Shown here: in pieces, positions 1-8,360 of the stretch
Numbering within the stretch: the stretch's first letter is position 1
How the letters are laid out: each line of letters opens with the position of its first letter
Assembly: GCA_024682555.1 (NCBI GenBank)
Contig: JAIKZD010000011.1
Span: 1 to 37,667 of the forward strand
Source of the DNA: Lachnospiraceae bacterium
GTDB lineage: Bacteria; Bacillota; Clostridia; Lachnospirales; Lachnospiraceae
Direction: 5' to 3'
DNA length: 37,667 bases
Translations under genes and position numbers: made by a program
Notes under the pieces: generated by a model
What the model saw: only the letters and a program-made list of their open reading frames with translations
What the model was told of the DNA's origin: nothing
Database searches by the model: none

Positions 1-38
1 TTGTCGCCGTACTTAAATGCTGTTCCCTGGGCTTTCAT
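1..38 (-). CDS. leuD: 3-isopropylmalate dehydratase small subunit, N-terminal fragment (cut by window edge)
   Basis: Only the first 12 codons are inside the window. They read MKAQGTAFKYGD, which matches the usual LeuD N-terminus leading into the conserved NVDTD segment. The ATG lies at 38-36, preceded by a good ribosome binding site (AAGGAG about 6 bases upstream). It follows leuC by 56 bases on the same strand, the standard leuC-leuD order. The two subunits form the isomerase that converts 2-isopropylmalate to 3-isopropylmalate. The identity rests on a short peptide plus context. Confidence 0.85.
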   Translation of the reverse strand, partial: MKAQGTAFKYGD

Positions 39-94
39 TTCTTATCTCCTTTTTATATATCATGGTATCGGTCCGTTTATCCGGACAGATCCGT

Positions 95-1354
95 TTACTC
101 TGCGGTTATATATCCCGCGATGGCACTGAAGGCACAGACTGCCGGGCTTGCAAGATATACCTCGCTGTCCACATGTCCCATCCTTCCGACAAAATTTCTG
201 TTGGTGGAGGAGATGCATTTTTCGCCTGCGGCAAGAATACCCATATATCCTCCGAGACAGGGCCCGCAGGTCGGGGTGGATACCACCGCTCCCGCCTCTA
301 TGAAGGTCTTTAAAAGCCCCTCTTCCATGGCCTCAAGGTAAATGTTCTGGGTGGCGGGTATCACGATACATCTTACATTCTTAGCTATCTTTTTGCCCTT
401 CATGATCTTTGCCGCGATCCTTAAGTCATCCAGACGTCCGTTTGTACAGGAACCGATAACGGCCTGATCGATCTTTATCTTTTCACCGATCTCATCCACC
501 GTCTTTGTATTCTCGGGAAGATGGGGAAAAGCGACCGTAGGCTTAAGTTCTGAAAGATCGATGGTATACTCCTCATCATATACCGCATCCTCATCGGCTT
601 CGAATATCTTTGCAGGGCGGCTGCTGTGGGATGCAAGGTATTCTTTTGTTTTTTCATCAACAGGGAAGATCCCGTTCTTTCCGCCTGCTTCGATTGCCAT
701 ATTTGCTATGGTAAATCTGTCATCCATGGAAAGATTTTCAATCCCCGGTCCCGTAAATTCCATGGACTTGTAAAGAGCTCCGTCCACACCGATCATTCCG
801 ATGATATGCAGGATGACATCCTTTCCGCTTACCCACTCCGAAGGCTTTCCGATAAGGTTGAACCTTATGGCCGAAGGAACCTTGAACCAGGCCTTGCCCG
901 TTGCCATTCCGGCAGCCATGTCGGTACTTCCGACACCCGTGGAAAATGCACCCAGAGCCCCGTAAGTACAGGTATGGGAATCCGCTCCTATGATGACATC
1001 CCCCGCCACCGTAAGTCCCTGTTCGGGAAGCAGTGCGTGTTCTATGCCCATCTGCCCCACATCATAATAGTGGCTTATATCATGCTTGAGGGCAAACTCT
1101 CTTACGCATTTGCAGTTTTCGGCGGACTTGATATCCTTGTTCGGTATAAAATGATCCATGACAAGAGCTATCTTATCCCTGTCAAATACGCCTTCCTTTT
1201 TGAGTTTTGATATCTCTCTTATGGCAACCGGAGTAGTTATATCATTTCCAAGCACCAGATCGAGCTCCGCCTCTATGAGCTGTCCGGCCTCAACATACTC
1301 AAGACCGGCATGGGCAGCCAGTATCTTCTGTGTCATTGTCATAGGTTTCTTCAT
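95..1354 (-). CDS. leuC: 3-isopropylmalate dehydratase large subunit
   Basis: This 419-residue protein is the Fe-S isomerase subunit of leucine synthesis (cytoplasmic, with LeuD). The length matches the short clostridial/archaeal-type LeuC rather than the longer enterobacterial form. The [4Fe-4S] ligands are visible as GSCTNG near residue 302 and CGPCLGG near residue 365, followed by the substrate-site stretch [25 protein letters not shown] near residue 125 is another aconitase-family signature. The ATG start has AAGGAGG 10 bases upstream. miaB ends 15 bases before it, so leuCD is probably read from the long operon that also holds fthC and miaB. leuB lies over 34 kb away at the other end of the window, and leuA is not present. 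Confidence 0.97.
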   Translation of the reverse strand: MKKPMTMTQKILAAHAGLEYVEAGQLIEAELDLVLGNDITTPVAIREISKLKKEGVFDRDKIALVMDHFIPNKDIKSAENCKCVREFALKHDISHYYDVGQMGIEHALLPEQGLTVAGDVIIGADSHTCTYGALGAFSTGVGSTDMAAGMATGKAWFKVPSAIRFNLIGKPSEWVSGKDVILHIIGMIGVDGALYKSMEFTGPGIENLSMDDRFTIANMAIEAGGKNGIFPVDEKTKEYLASHSSRPAKIFEADEDAVYDEEYTIDLSELKPTVAFPHLPENTKTVDEIGEKIKIDQAVIGSCTNGRLDDLRIAAKIMKGKKIAKNVRCIVIPATQNIYLEAMEEGLLKTFIEAGAVVSTPTCGPCLGGYMGILAAGEKCISSTNRNFVGRMGHVDSEVYLASPAVCAFSAIAGYITAE

Positions 1355-1369
1355 GATCCTTTTTCCTCC

Positions 1370-2797
1370 TTATACCCTTTCTCCTATGTAATAAAAATTC
1401 TTACAGCTGTCAAGCCTGACATTCACTATCTGTCCTATTAATGACTCATCTCCCCTGAAATGGACCACAAGGTTTGATGAAAGTCTTCCCGAGACAAAGC
1501 CTTCCGAATGATCGCTTTTCTCTTCCACAAGGACTTTTTCCGTTTTTCCGGTTCTTTTTCCGGCCATCTCCCTGGCCGTTTCCTGTACCTTTGAAAGCAC
1601 CCTGTCAAACTGTTGTTGTGCCAGGTCTCTCGGTACCTGGTCGGGCATCTTTTCCGCGGGAGTATTTTTTCTTTTTGAATAAATAAAGGTGAAGGCGCCG
1701 TCAAATCTTACCTTCTCTATCACATCCAGGGTATCGTCCACGTCTTCTGCCGTCTCCCCCGGAAAACCGATGATGATATCAGTGGTGATCGCGATATCCG
1801 GTATTTTCTCCCTTATCTTAAGTGCCAGCTCAAGATACTGCTCTTTTGTGTATCTCCTGTTCATCCTCTCAAGGATACGGGTGCTTCCCGACTGAAGAGG
1901 CAGATGAAGATGCCTGCATATCTTATCCGAGGAACTCATGACCTCGATAAGTTCGTCGGAAAGATCCTTGGGATGAGAGGTCATAAATCTTATGCGCTCG
2001 ATCCCCGGAACCTTTTCAACCTCCTTAAGAAGCTCCGCAAAGCTTATATTCCTTAAAAGGCCCTTCCCGTAGGAATTGACATTCTGTCCAAGGAGCATGA
2101 CCTCCTTTACTCCGTCCCGGGCCAGTTTTTCTATCTCCCGGATCACCGCTTCGGGCTCCCTGCTTCTTTCCCTCCCCCTTACATAGGGTACTATACAGTA
2201 GGTGCAGAAATTATTGCATCCGAACATTATGTTCACGCCGGACTTAAAGGGATACTTCCGAAGGCTCGGGATATCCTCAACGATCTCATTGCTTCCGTCC
2301 TGTATATCGATGACCATCGTATCCTCAAACTGGCAGGCACTGCAGATAAGCTCCGCCAGCTTATAGATATTATGGGTCCCGAAGATGATATTTACAAAGG
2401 GATAGCTCTTCTTTATCTTTTCAACGGCGCTTTTTTCCTGCATCATGCAGCCGCAGAGTGCTATCACCCTTTTTCTGTCCCTGTTTTTTTTGCCGTGCAG
2501 GTATCCGAGCCTTCCGTACACCTTCTGATCCGCATTGTCCCTTATTGTGCAGGTATTAAAGATCACAAAGTCGGCTTCCTCTTCTTTCTCCTCACAGGTA
2601 TAGCCTATGGCCTCAAGAATGCCCGTGAGCTTTTCCGAATCCCTGGCATTCATCTGGCAGCCGAAGGTTGTCACATGATAGGTGAGAGGTCTGCCGGTCT
2701 CATTCTCCTTCTCTTCCCTGAGCTTTTTTGCAAGCTCTATGAAATAGTACTGTCTTTCCGGCTCATTCTCGGGTATTATCCGAAATTCTTTGTCCAT
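1370..2797 (-). CDS. miaB: tRNA-2-methylthio-N6-dimethylallyladenosine synthase MiaB
   Basis: This is a radical-SAM methylthiotransferase that adds the 2-methylthio group to i6A37 of tRNAs reading UNN codons. The 475 residues show the N-terminal UPF0004 domain with cluster cysteines in TFGCQMNARDSEK, NTCTIRDNA and ALCGCMMQ. The radical-SAM motif CNNFCTYC comes next, followed by PYVRGRERSR, and a C-terminal TRAM domain covers roughly the last 65 residues. All cluster cysteines are present, so the enzyme should be active. The N-terminal extension of about 40 residues before the first cluster domain is typical of clostridial MiaB. The ATG at 2797 has AAGGAT 10 bases upstream. It overlaps the end of fthC by 35 bases. 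Confidence 0.96.
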   Translation of the reverse strand: MDKEFRIIPENEPERQYYFIELAKKLREEKENETGRPLTYHVTTFGCQMNARDSEKLTGILEAIGYTCEEKEEEADFVIFNTCTIRDNADQKVYGRLGYLHGKKNRDRKRVIALCGCMMQEKSAVEKIKKSYPFVNIIFGTHNIYKLAELICSACQFEDTMVIDIQDGSNEIVEDIPSLRKYPFKSGVNIMFGCNNFCTYCIVPYVRGRERSREPEAVIREIEKLARDGVKEVMLLGQNVNSYGKGLLRNISFAELLKEVEKVPGIERIRFMTSHPKDLSDELIEVMSSSDKICRHLHLPLQSGSTRILERMNRRYTKEQYLELALKIREKIPDIAITTDIIIGFPGETAEDVDDTLDVIEKVRFDGAFTFIYSKRKNTPAEKMPDQVPRDLAQQQFDRVLSKVQETAREMAGKRTGKTEKVLVEEKSDHSEGFVSGRLSSNLVVHFRGDESLIGQIVNVRLDSCKNFYYIGERV

Positions 2798-3419
2798 CTG
2801 ATATTATCCTTTTTTCCGTTATCACCATGTCCATCTTTTCATCCCCTTCATCGTGGGGGATCAATTCATAGAGCAGCTCTTCAAAACAAAGGCCAGCCCG
2901 TATTCCTCCTCTGCCCTTTAGATGACCGTCATAAAAGCCTTTTCCGTATCCCATCCTGTTTAAGGATTCATCAAAACACACCCCGGGGACCAGGATGAGA
3001 TCCGGTTCCCCGTCAAAGGGAACAAGTCTGCTTTTATCGGGCTCCGGAATTCCCATGTAACCGGGTTTCAGATCCGTATAAGGATCTTCCACCTCAAAAA
3101 ATTCCAGCCTGTTACGGCCATTCCCGGTTATGCTCAGGGGATAGTATATCTTCTTTCCGTCCTTTAAACATCTCTCCGTAAAAAGTGAAAGCAGAACCTC
3201 GCTCTTTACCGGATAATACAGAAAGATGTTTTCGGCGGAAAGATATGCTTTATGATGAATAAGCCTTTCCGCTATCTCTTCGGAAGCCCTTTCCCTGTAC
3301 TTAAGGCTTAGAAGATCCCGTTTTTTCAAGGCTTCCTTCCTGAAAAGACGCTTATCGGTCTCAGCCTTTTTTTCCATTTTTATTTCCGAATTTCTTTCCG
3401 AGGTTTGTGATGCTTCCAT
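2763..3419 (-). CDS. 5-formyltetrahydrofolate cyclo-ligase
   Basis: This protein probably converts 5-formyl-THF to 5,10-methenyl-THF with ATP, salvaging the folate inhibitor formed by side reactions of serine hydroxymethyltransferase. Family features are the basic N-terminal RKEALKKRD, the middle YYPVKSEV, and the C-terminal substrate/ATP loop DLILVPGVCFDESLNRMGYGKGFYD. The start is uncertain. The ATG at 3419 has AGGA five bases upstream but overlaps the DUF896 gene by 59 bases. An in-frame ATG at 3377 gives a 204-residue protein closer to family length, with a weaker ribosome binding site. The gene sits between the DUF896 gene and miaB and complements the folate genes fhs and folD elsewhere in the window. 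Confidence 0.93.
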   Translation of the reverse strand: MEASQTSERNSEIKMEKKAETDKRLFRKEALKKRDLLSLKYRERASEEIAERLIHHKAYLSAENIFLYYPVKSEVLLSLFTERCLKDGKKIYYPLSITGNGRNRLEFFEVEDPYTDLKPGYMGIPEPDKSRLVPFDGEPDLILVPGVCFDESLNRMGYGKGFYDGHLKGRGGIRAGLCFEELLYELIPHDEGDEKMDMVITEKRIISDGQRISDNTRE

Positions 3420-3591
3420 CCTTTTCCTGAATGTTTATATTATCAAGCTGTGATTTCAGGTTACTTCGTACCGAGGCGATATAGTCCGCCCGCAGTTTCT
3501 TCTGTTCTTCCTTTTCCTCATCCGTAAGTCCCACACCCTGCGACTTATGATACAGCTCATTGATCCTTTTTATCTTTTCATCCATATTCAT
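3361..3591 (-). CDS. DUF896 family small protein (YnzC-like)
   Basis: This is a small, charged, helical protein of 76 residues. Its motif KIKRINELYHKSQGVGLT followed by EEKEEQKKLRADYI is the UPF0291/DUF896 signature of Firmicutes, seen in Bacillus YnzC as a two-helix hairpin. Its biochemical role is not known. The start is the ATG at 3591, with GTGAGG nine bases upstream; a further ATG at 3585 would remove two residues. A GTG at 3606 is part of the ribosome binding site rather than a start. It lies 16 bases after proB, so the pair is probably cotranscribed. The C-terminus is very basic (Lys/Gly/Asn-rich). Confidence 0.88.
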   Translation of the reverse strand: MNMDEKIKRINELYHKSQGVGLTDEEKEEQKKLRADYIASVRSNLKSQLDNINIQEKDGSITNLGKKFGNKNGKKG

Positions 3592-3607
3592 GGGGAATAT
3601 CCTCACT

Positions 3608-4510
3608 TCAGGCCTTGTTTATATAGTCGGAGATATCAAACCCCTCATCTTTTTTTGCGGGGAAAAGGGTACCGTAGTTACGCCCCTCCATTATCTTATG
3701 GATCACCGAAACATCCTTCGCATTTGCTATGATCATGTCACAGCCCGCATTTACGGCTAAGGTGGCCGCATGGAGCTTTGCGCTCATCCCTCCCGTTCCT
3801 ATACGGGAACCGGTGCTTTTTTTGGCAAAGCCCGATACACTTCCTATATCCTCGACCACATCGATAAAACCCGCATTTTTGTTGGTTCTGGGATCGTCCG
3901 TATATAAACCGTCTATGTCCGATAAAAGTATCAGGGCATCGGCACCGACCAGACAGGCAACTATGGCCGAGAGGAAATCGTTATCACCGATGGTATCCTC
4001 AACCTCATGTATGGCAACGGTATCGTTCTCGTTTACCACGGGGATGACGCCCATCTTAAGCAGCTCCGTGAAGGTGTTATGTGCATTTCTTCTGTTGATC
4101 TCATCCACGATGGTATGCTTGGTCATGAGGATCTGTGCGGTCACATGATTATACTCTGAAAACATACGCTGGTATATCATCATGAGCCTTGCCTGTCCTA
4201 TGGCTGCAAGAGCCTGCTTCACCGGAGTGTTTTCCTCCGAGGGATCGGTATTCATGGTCTTTCTCCCGACGGCTATGGCACCCGAGGATACAAGGATAAC
4301 ATCTCTGCCCTGATTCTTGAGTTCGCACAGCTCCCTTACCAGCCTTTCCATCTTGGTCAGGTTTAACTCTCCGGTCTGCATATGATGCAGTGAGGAAGAA
4401 CCGATCTTTACCACGATCCTTTTTTTGTCCTTAAGTCCTGCCCTCAGTTCCCTGATCCTGTCCGCGCCGTCCCGAAGCGCCGTTTTTTCCGTTTCCTTTT
4501 CTTTCTTCAT
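3608..4510 (-). CDS. proB: glutamate 5-kinase (kinase domain only, no PUA domain)
   Basis: This enzyme phosphorylates the gamma-carboxyl of glutamate in the first step of proline synthesis. Visible amino-acid-kinase motifs are KRIVVKIGSSSL near the N-terminus, ILVSSGAIAVGR, PVVNENDTVA and GIGTGGMSAK-type glycines (GSRIGTGGMSAKLHAA). The protein ends about 30 residues after the kinase core, at about 300 residues, so the C-terminal PUA domain of the 370-residue enterobacterial form is missing. The start is the ATG at 4510, one base after the upstream stop (TGA-G-ATG), which indicates translational coupling. A longer frame to 4573 lies wholly inside the preceding gene. proA, the usual neighbour, is absent here. 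Confidence 0.95.
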   Translation of the reverse strand: MKKEKETEKTALRDGADRIRELRAGLKDKKRIVVKIGSSSLHHMQTGELNLTKMERLVRELCELKNQGRDVILVSSGAIAVGRKTMNTDPSEENTPVKQALAAIGQARLMMIYQRMFSEYNHVTAQILMTKHTIVDEINRRNAHNTFTELLKMGVIPVVNENDTVAIHEVEDTIGDNDFLSAIVACLVGADALILLSDIDGLYTDDPRTNKNAGFIDVVEDIGSVSGFAKKSTGSRIGTGGMSAKLHAATLAVNAGCDMIIANAKDVSVIHKIMEGRNYGTLFPAKKDEGFDISDYINKA

Positions 4511-4511
4511 C

Positions 4512-6143
4512 TCAGATACCGTTTCCGTCCCTTTTATTATAACTTTCCAAAAGCTTCCCGGCGGTCCGTACACCGTCTGCCGCCGCCGACATTATGCCCC
4601 CCGCATAACCGGCGCCTTCTCCTGCTGCATACAGACCCCTTATGCAGCTTTCGTGAGCCTCATTCCTTATTATCCTTACGGGGGAGGAGGTTCTTGCCTC
4701 TACCGCCGAAAGCACCGCATCCTCATCATTAAATCCCTCTATGCTCTCATTCCATTTATCGATGGATTCTATGATGGCCTCGTTTATCTCCGGATCCAGA
4801 ACGCCTCGTATATCGGCTTTTTCATATCTTCCCATGATACAGGGTTCAAGCCCGAACTCCTTATCCTTACGGATGTTTCCGGATCTGAATTCCCTAAGGC
4901 TTAGGACCGGGATCTTTCCCTCCGCAAGAGCAAAGGCCCTTTCCTCTATCTTTCTCTGGTATTCCATCCCGGCTAAGACTCCCTCACCGTAATCTTTTTC
5001 ATCAACGGCAACCACTATGGCGGAATTACAGTTTCTTCCGTCACGCTTCGAAAAACTCATGCCGTTTATGCAGAGTCTTCCTTCTTCGGAAGAGGAATCG
5101 ATGACATAACCTCCGGGACACATGCAGAAGGAGTAAACGTTCCTTCCTTTTTTTGTCCTGTTGGTGACCTTGTAGTCCGAGGGCGGCAGGTCTTTGTCAT
5201 ATTCCGTTCCGTACCTGCTCTTATTCATAAGGCTCTGTCTGTGTTCAAGCCTGAGTCCCACCGCAAAGGGCTTCGAAACCATTTTGACATTTTTTTCATA
5301 CAGCATTTCAAAGGTGTCTCTTGCGGAATGCCCTATGGCCATTACGGCTCTGTCCGTCATGATATCCCGGTCATTCGTCCTTATCCCGCCGAGACGCTCC
5401 CCTGTCAGGCAAAAGCCCGTCATCTTTGTATCAAAGAGGAATACAGCGCCGTTTTCCTCCATAAAGATGCGCATATTCTTTATTACCCGCTTAAGCTCAT
5501 CTGTCCCGATATGGGGTTTGGCATCATAAGCTATCTCCTCTTTGGCCCCGAACTTTACAAAGGTCTCAAGTATAAACCGGTTGATGCCGTCTCTGTCCTT
5601 TACGGAGGTGTTCAGCTTTCCGTCGGAAAAAGCGCCCGCACCACCTTCTCCGAACTGAACATTACATTCCGGTGACAGAATCCCGGTTTCAAAAAAGTTT
5701 AATACGGTCTCTGTTCTTTTATCAATGTCCGAACCTCTGTCCATGACTATGGGAGGGATACCCGCAAGAGTGAGTATATAGGCACAGAACAGTCCGCAGG
5801 GGCCCGCCCCGATTATTACGGGTTTTGTGATACCGGACAGCCCTGAAGGATCCTTAAGCCCCGGGGGATCATATTTCTTCTCTTCATAGTATTCCGCCCC
5901 GGCCGCATTCCGGGTATTCAGTATCTTATCCTCAAGCTGCCTGCCAAGGTCCGCACAGACCGTATATACAAAAAAAATATCCGGTCTTTTGCGTGCATCA
6001 ACGGATCTTCTGAGGATCTTATATTCAAACTGCGGGACCTTTCCCCCGCATATCCTGTCAAGGGAAAGAGCTCTTGTGATCTTGTCCCGGAGATGTTTTA
6101 CATCCTCTCCGGGCCTTAGCTTTAAGCCGGATACTTTTATCAT
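4512..6143 (-). CDS. FAD-dependent dehydrogenase of the COG2509 type
   Basis: The protein has 543 residues, with an N-terminal region of about 100 residues (MIKVSGLKLRPGED...) typical of COG2509 proteins. It is followed by a dinucleotide-binding fold with VIIGAGPCGLFCAYILTLAG near residue 112 and MDRGSD after it. The segment NVQFGEGGAGAFSDGKLNT and the C-terminal GLYAAGEGAGYAGGIMSAAADG are the FAD-contacting stretches of this family. The substrate is not known; the fold suggests a flavin oxidoreductase in the cytoplasm. The ribosome binding site is weak. It is coupled to proB (stop and start one base apart), an arrangement that may be functional or merely economical. Confidence 0.88.
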   Translation of the reverse strand: MIKVSGLKLRPGEDVKHLRDKITRALSLDRICGGKVPQFEYKILRRSVDARKRPDIFFVYTVCADLGRQLEDKILNTRNAAGAEYYEEKKYDPPGLKDPSGLSGITKPVIIGAGPCGLFCAYILTLAGIPPIVMDRGSDIDKRTETVLNFFETGILSPECNVQFGEGGAGAFSDGKLNTSVKDRDGINRFILETFVKFGAKEEIAYDAKPHIGTDELKRVIKNMRIFMEENGAVFLFDTKMTGFCLTGERLGGIRTNDRDIMTDRAVMAIGHSARDTFEMLYEKNVKMVSKPFAVGLRLEHRQSLMNKSRYGTEYDKDLPPSDYKVTNRTKKGRNVYSFCMCPGGYVIDSSSEEGRLCINGMSFSKRDGRNCNSAIVVAVDEKDYGEGVLAGMEYQRKIEERAFALAEGKIPVLSLREFRSGNIRKDKEFGLEPCIMGRYEKADIRGVLDPEINEAIIESIDKWNESIEGFNDEDAVLSAVEARTSSPVRIIRNEAHESCIRGLYAAGEGAGYAGGIMSAAADGVRTAGKLLESYNKRDGNGI

Positions 6144-6163
6144 GTTAATATTCTTTAGCCTAT

Positions 6164-6186
6164 ACCGGAGTTAAAAGCTCTCCGGT
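6164..6186 (-). other. stem-loop between flippase and COG2509 genes
   Basis: A perfect 7-base inverted repeat (ACCGGAG/CTCCGGT) with a 9-base loop lies just past the flippase stop codon. On the transcribed (minus) strand no run of T follows it, so it does not look like a strong intrinsic terminator. It may protect or separate the two parts of the transcript. Confidence 0.4.
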
Positions 6187-6195
6187 TTACCGGTA

Positions 6196-7848
6196 TCATA
6201 TAAGGTGCAGGAAACGGGCCACGGCTGCCATCATATTCCCGCCGGGGAAGGCTCTTATCTCCGATTCTCTCACGCCCTTTAAAAGGAGCAGGGCGACAAA
6301 ATAGACGATGACTGCCACCGTCAGAGCGATGATGCATGAAACCGAACTTTCCAGTGTTTTATTAAGAATAAAATAGGTCAGGCCGCATACGAGACCCATT
6401 ATCATCGATGCTAAAAAAGGAATGATAAAGGTTCTGAGTATCTCCTGTCTGTATCCGAGGTGTTTCTTTATGTCTATCCAGTTAAGGATACATACGGTAA
6501 GCGAAAACAGGATTATGGATATCACCACACCGTACAGCTTAAGGTCAAGTACCGCCGTACACAGATAAAGGACCCCAACATGGAGTACCAGAGCTATGGC
6601 CGAATTCCTGACCGGCACGTTCATCCTGTTTATTCCCTGAAGTACTCCGTTTGAAAGGGTAGACATGGAATAGAACACAACCGATAAAGAACCCACTCTC
6701 AAAAGCATGGCCGCGGTATCTATATCCCCGGTAAACAGCATGGACAGTATGGGCCCTCCCAGGATGCTTAAACCCATGGCACAGGGGATTGCAACAATCA
6801 TAACAAATCTCATCCCCATCCTGACTTTTTTTCTTGCACTCTTTCTGTCTCCTCTTTCGATGCTGGCCGTAAGAGAAGGCATCATGGATGAGCACAGGGC
6901 ATTTGCCAGGGCTACCGGAACATTGATGATGGTCTTGTATTTTGTACTGAATATTCCCCAGTAGGAGGATATGTTCAGCTCGGACATTCCCCTGTTTCCC
7001 ATGGCTCTTCCGAATATTCCCTGATCTATGACATCGGAGATGTTATAGATGGTGGAGCTTAATATGACCGGAAGAATGGTGATTATCAGGAAACGGAATA
7101 TCCTTTTGTATGATTCGATATGGGTAGATTCATCCTCCCTCACTCTTTCCTTAAATCTTCTTCTGTGCAGGAAAAAAATGATCAAAAGCAGGAGCATTCC
7201 GGCAAAGGCACCGGAAAGCGTGCCGAAGGTTCCTCCCGCCGCACCGTAGGCGTAGGCATAGGCATCATCCCTTAAAAGACCCGAAACCTTAAGCCCGTAG
7301 TCAAAGAGATAGATCGCCGCAACCACCGATAAAACGGCGTTGACTATCTGTTCCAGGAGCTGGGATACGGCCGTCGGCATCATGGTCCCCGTTCCCTGAA
7401 AAAAGCCTCTCATGACACCCATGAGGGCCACGAGCAAAAGTGCCGGAGCAAGTACCCTTAAGGCTATTGCGCTCCTGGGCAGAGACATTATGCCCGCTGC
7501 CATGACATCCGCGCCGAACACGACCACAAGACAGGCTGCGGTACCTGTAAATGCGGCAAAAACAATTGCACAGTTAAACAGCCTTTTTGCATTTATATAC
7601 TGCTCTTTTGCGATCCTTGCAGCTATAAGTTTGGATACTGCAACCGGAAGGGAATATGATGAAATGATCAGCATTATTGAATAGATCTGAAATGCGGCTG
7701 AATAATAACCCATTCCGCTGTCGCCGATGGTTTTCTGAAGCGGAATGCGATATAAAAGACCTATTATCCTGGATATTATACCGGCGAAAGCCAGGATTCC
7801 GCCCTGTACTATAAAATTTGAACTCTTTCTGTCCTTCTGACTGCTCAT
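6196..7848 (-). CDS. SpoVB/MurJ-like MOP-superfamily lipid-linked glycan flippase
   Basis: This is a 550-residue integral membrane protein with about 14 hydrophobic segments and the MOP/MATE-like layout. The N-terminal signature FIVQGGILAFAGIISRIIGL leads into LLYRIPLQKTIGDSGMGYYS, which is characteristic of Firmicute SpoVB/YtgP proteins. Such proteins flip lipid-linked cell-wall or polysaccharide precursors across the cytoplasmic membrane; the exact substrate cannot be read from sequence. No sporulation gene lies next to it, so the spoV name would overstate the case. The ATG at 7848 has only a poor ribosome binding site and starts 14 bases after ybeY, consistent with coupling. A stem-loop follows its stop. 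Confidence 0.88.
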   Translation of the reverse strand: MSSQKDRKSSNFIVQGGILAFAGIISRIIGLLYRIPLQKTIGDSGMGYYSAAFQIYSIMLIISSYSLPVAVSKLIAARIAKEQYINAKRLFNCAIVFAAFTGTAACLVVVFGADVMAAGIMSLPRSAIALRVLAPALLLVALMGVMRGFFQGTGTMMPTAVSQLLEQIVNAVLSVVAAIYLFDYGLKVSGLLRDDAYAYAYGAAGGTFGTLSGAFAGMLLLLIIFFLHRRRFKERVREDESTHIESYKRIFRFLIITILPVILSSTIYNISDVIDQGIFGRAMGNRGMSELNISSYWGIFSTKYKTIINVPVALANALCSSMMPSLTASIERGDRKSARKKVRMGMRFVMIVAIPCAMGLSILGGPILSMLFTGDIDTAAMLLRVGSLSVVFYSMSTLSNGVLQGINRMNVPVRNSAIALVLHVGVLYLCTAVLDLKLYGVVISIILFSLTVCILNWIDIKKHLGYRQEILRTFIIPFLASMIMGLVCGLTYFILNKTLESSVSCIIALTVAVIVYFVALLLLKGVRESEIRAFPGGNMMAAVARFLHLI

Positions 7849-7862
7849 TATATAGACGCGGT

Positions 7863-8360
7863 TTACTTATCCCTGTTTATATCGAGAAGATCCATGATAA
7901 TCCTCTGCCTCTCCTCCATCAGGATCCTGTCCTCCCCCCTGACATGATCATATCCAAATAAGTGTAACATACTGTGAACGATTAGAAAAGCATATTCTCT
8001 GCGCACACTGTGTCCGTACTCCTCTGCCTGACTGAATATCCTGTCCGTACAAAGGACGATGTCACCAAGCAAAAGTTCCCCGGTATCGGGATCAAAGCAG
8101 TCGGTTTCATCAAAGGATGAAAAATCCGCAGGTTTCTCAAAGGGGATCATAGGGAAGGAAAGTACATCCGTTTCCTTATCGATACCCCTGTTGTCCCTGT
8201 TTATCTCCCTTATCTGCTCAGGTCCCGTAAGAAGGAGGCTTACGGACACCTCATAGGGACAGTTCTCCGCTTCCGTGACCGTTCCTACTATTCTTTCGAA
8301 CAGTTTTTCATGATCAAAATCAAACGTGCACTCTTTTTCCGTTTCTGTATTTAGGGTCAA
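7863..8360 (-). CDS. ybeY: endoribonuclease YbeY, rRNA maturation factor
   Basis: This is a single-strand endoribonuclease involved in 16S rRNA 3'-end maturation and ribosome quality control. The zinc site HSMLHLFGYDH is complete (His129, His133, His139 of 165), and DVLSFPMIPFE plus LLLGDIVLC are the other family stretches. The start is TTG at 8360 with AAGGAG eight bases upstream; no ATG fits better. It overlaps the 3' end of phoH by 41 bases in another frame, which is the usual tight phoH-ybeY arrangement and not a frameshift. Confidence 0.95.
   Translation of the reverse strand: MTLNTETEKECTFDFDHEKLFERIVGTVTEAENCPYEVSVSLLLTGPEQIREINRDNRGIDKETDVLSFPMIPFEKPADFSSFDETDCFDPDTGELLLGDIVLCTDRIFSQAEEYGHSVRREYAFLIVHSMLHLFGYDHVRGEDRILMEERQRIIMDLLDINRDK

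Noticed and set aside
626-1210. 194-codon open frame on the plus strand
   Set aside because: It is antisense to leuC, whose protein is conserved along its whole length; the frame has no ribosome binding site and encodes no recognisable protein.
2372-2998. 208-codon open frame on the plus strand
   Set aside because: It is antisense to miaB and the formyl-THF cyclo-ligase gene and arises from the codon bias of those genes.
8320-8360. Possible frameshift where phoH and ybeY overlap
   Set aside because: Both proteins are complete at their ends; the 41-base overlap with a TTG start behind AAGGAG is ordinary operon packing.
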